A stretch of DNA of 5,839 nucleotides from an uncultured Candidatus Saccharibacteria bacterium (GTDB lineage: Bacteria > Patescibacteriota > Saccharimonadia > Saccharimonadales > Saccharimonadaceae): NCBI GenBank assembly GCA_946187605.1, contig CAMHRH010000053.1, forward strand, positions 1 to 5,839. Reading direction: 5' to 3'. Below, piece by piece: positions 4,738-5,839 of the stretch. Made by a program: the position numbers and the translations under genes. Below the pieces are notes generated by a model, which worked only from the letters and a program-made list of their open reading frames with translations, had not been told where the DNA came from and made no database searches. Each line of letters begins with the position of its first letter. Positions within the stretch are counted from its first letter, which is position 1.

Positions 4738-5307
4738 ATGAAAAAAACTATCATCAAGATAAAACTAAGCTCTCGAACCGAATTTATCGATGCGCTTGAA
4801 GAGATTGACTTTCATTTCTCGGCGCCATATTGGCAGCACGATCGCGTGTTTGTTCCGAAGCGTTTTACTCGCGACAAAGCGATGCCGCGACTTAGTCTTC
4901 GTACGATCGTGAAAGACCCTGAAAAAAAGGCGAGCTATGCACTCGTGATGCGTCGCCATTTCGAAGATGAACAGTTTGATCTCGTTAACGCCACTTTAGT
5001 AAAAGACTATTCAGAAACTGCGCATATTTTATACCAGCTTGGCTACGAGTTACGCTACGAGGTCAGTCGTCGTCGCGAAGAGTTACGCATGGGTACGTTG
5101 AATATATATATCGATAAAATTGATGGTATTCCTGGATATTTCGCGCGAATCGAATCTGACTTGACTGGGCAAGATGATGCGCATGCGGCATATCAAGATA
5201 TTTTAGCTACCTTTAAAGTGCTTAAAGTTAATGGTAAGCCGATTACGGAGACCTATGGCGAAATACTTGAATCATCAAAAAATGACCCAATGGATAAGAT
5301 TAGCTAA
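4738..5307 (+). CDS. CYTH-domain protein (class IV adenylate cyclase/thiamine triphosphatase-like), probably divergent
   Basis: CYTH proteins form an eight-stranded tunnel that binds nucleotide or polyphosphate substrates with divalent metals. The 189-residue product shows the family layout. An N-terminal strand-helix is followed by PYWQHDRVFVP (about 30-40, like the family's QxDxYF segment). Next come LRTIVKD (54-60), ALVMRR (68-73) and LGYELRYEVSRRREELRMG (101-119). YIDKIDGIPGYFARIES (124-140) resembles the family's LDxVxGLGxFxEIE. The hallmark ExExK near the N-terminus reads I5-I-K7-I-K9, and the later ExE reads R137-I-E139, so several acidic metal ligands seem missing. It may be inactive, bind a ligand only, or have an altered substrate. 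The substrate is unknown. A good ribosome binding site (AAAGGAG, 4725-4731) precedes it. The assignment is by motif resemblance. Confidence 0.68.
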   Translation: MKKTIIKIKLSSRTEFIDALEEIDFHFSAPYWQHDRVFVPKRFTRDKAMPRLSLRTIVKDPEKKASYALVMRRHFEDEQFDLVNATLVKDYSETAHILYQLGYELRYEVSRRREELRMGTLNIYIDKIDGIPGYFARIESDLTGQDDAHAAYQDILATFKVLKVNGKPITETYGEILESSKNDPMDKIS

Positions 5308-5839
5308 ATGAGTGAGCAAATAAATAATAAAGAGAATCCGCAAGCTGCCAGTGAATGGGATATTTTGACGGAGGTAGATGAGTCTCGGCCAAAATGTCCA
5401 GAGATTTTAGGATCGTATAATACGAAGAAAGAAGACATTCCAACAGATTTCTTCGTTGATCATATGGACCGCGGCGAGAGAACGGTAATTTTTTACGGCG
5501 ATAATGGCGAAACCGAAATTGCCGGCGATTATCTAAACATGTTCGAACAGGACAAGTACAAAGATTGCGAAGAGCTTGTAAATAACCCACAGCTAAAAAG
5601 CCTACTCGAGCAGGTCGCCTTAGAGTTATCGTTGGTAGATGCAACAAGGGGGCAAATTTTTGACGACGACGTGAACCGATATATCTATTCGGAATCTTTT
5701 CGGGAGTTATTGGATTATAGTGTTGACAACAATACTCCCCAAGCGGAGAAGGATTTTATTGACAGGCTTCTCGACGATTTATCTAAGCAGGGTAATGCGG
5801 TTGGTTATATGATGTATCGCTCGCAGGAAGATTTCCCTG
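5308..5839 (+). CDS. Unrecognised acidic protein, 3' end beyond the window
   Basis: The frame is open for 177 codons from ATG 5308 to the right edge with no stop, so the gene is truncated by the window. Its ATG follows the CYTH-gene stop directly (TAAATG) and has no convincing Shine-Dalgarno, which points to translational coupling. The product is hydrophilic and rich in Asp and Glu, with no signal peptide and no membrane segment in the visible part. An N-terminal stretch (1-45) looks flexible. Residues 58-72 (RTVIFYGDNGETEIA) look like a beta hairpin. Residues about 94-160 are probably helical and include VALELSLVDATR and DFIDRLLDDLSKQG. I do not recognise a family. The reverse-strand reading across 5300-5647 is a shadow of this gene. 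Codon use matches the neighbours. Confidence 0.8.
   Translation, partial: MSEQINNKENPQAASEWDILTEVDESRPKCPEILGSYNTKKEDIPTDFFVDHMDRGERTVIFYGDNGETEIAGDYLNMFEQDKYKDCEELVNNPQLKSLLEQVALELSLVDATRGQIFDDDVNRYIYSESFRELLDYSVDNNTPQAEKDFIDRLLDDLSKQGNAVGYMMYRSQEDFP

Noticed and set aside
237..5307. No TGA stop codon among seven genes, suggesting an alternative code with UGA as sense (as in Gracilibacteria/Absconditabacteria)
   Set aside because: All the conserved proteins reach family-typical lengths and motifs with no in-frame TGA. A UGA-glycine code would place TGA inside these genes. Seven stops are too few to argue from absence.
5536..5549. AACATGTT/TGTTCGAACA symmetry similar to the upstream palindrome
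   Set aside because: It lies inside the coding sequence for LNMFEQ in the last ORF and lacks the flanking CCG/CGG arms. Chance is the simpler explanation.

Overview
The window looks like a chromosomal housekeeping locus next to a replication origin. The organism is probably a small-genome, monoderm-like bacterium of the Candidate Phyla Radiation/Patescibacteria, with Saccharibacteria (TM7) as my best guess. The pointers are the order rpmH-rnpA-yidC-jag, a YidC without a large periplasmic domain, a shortened Jag without its N-terminal domain, an LCP (LytR-CpsA-Psr) cell-wall ligase with a LytR_C domain, tight gene spacing and moderate GC. The lineage is inferred from gene content and needs a homology search. 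The genes read through with the standard bacterial code. Six of the seven visible stop codons are TAA and one is TAG.

Positions 1-236 are non-coding and A/T-rich. They hold four perfect DnaA boxes (two on each strand), an 11-bp direct repeat and a strong sigma70-type promoter facing rpmH. One DnaA box lies inside that promoter's spacer. At the left edge a strong minus-strand Shine-Dalgarno points out of the window, so a divergent gene, plausibly dnaA, starts just beyond it. This is probably all or part of oriC.

Positions 237-2298 form one co-directional operon: ribosomal protein L34, the RNase P protein subunit, the YidC/Oxa1 membrane insertase and the KH-R3H RNA-binding protein Jag. It ends at a clear intrinsic terminator (2310-2333).

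Positions 2299-2521 are a regulatory intergenic region. It holds the terminator, a perfect 18-bp palindrome with an extra half-site, a second inverted repeat and a -10 element in front of the next gene.

Positions 2522-5839 carry a second co-directional cluster: an LCP-family ligase with a long charged cytoplasmic N-terminus, ribonuclease HI, a CYTH-fold protein whose hallmark Glu residues appear to be lost, and the start of an unrecognised acidic protein that runs off the right edge. The close spacing (17, 15 and 0 nt) suggests shared transcription, although the functions are not obviously linked.

I see no mobile elements, CRISPR arrays, tRNA or rRNA genes. No clearly new multi-gene system is visible. 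The most interesting points are the origin/promoter overlap, the substituted YidC and CYTH residues, the palindrome upstream of the LCP gene and the unknown terminal ORF.
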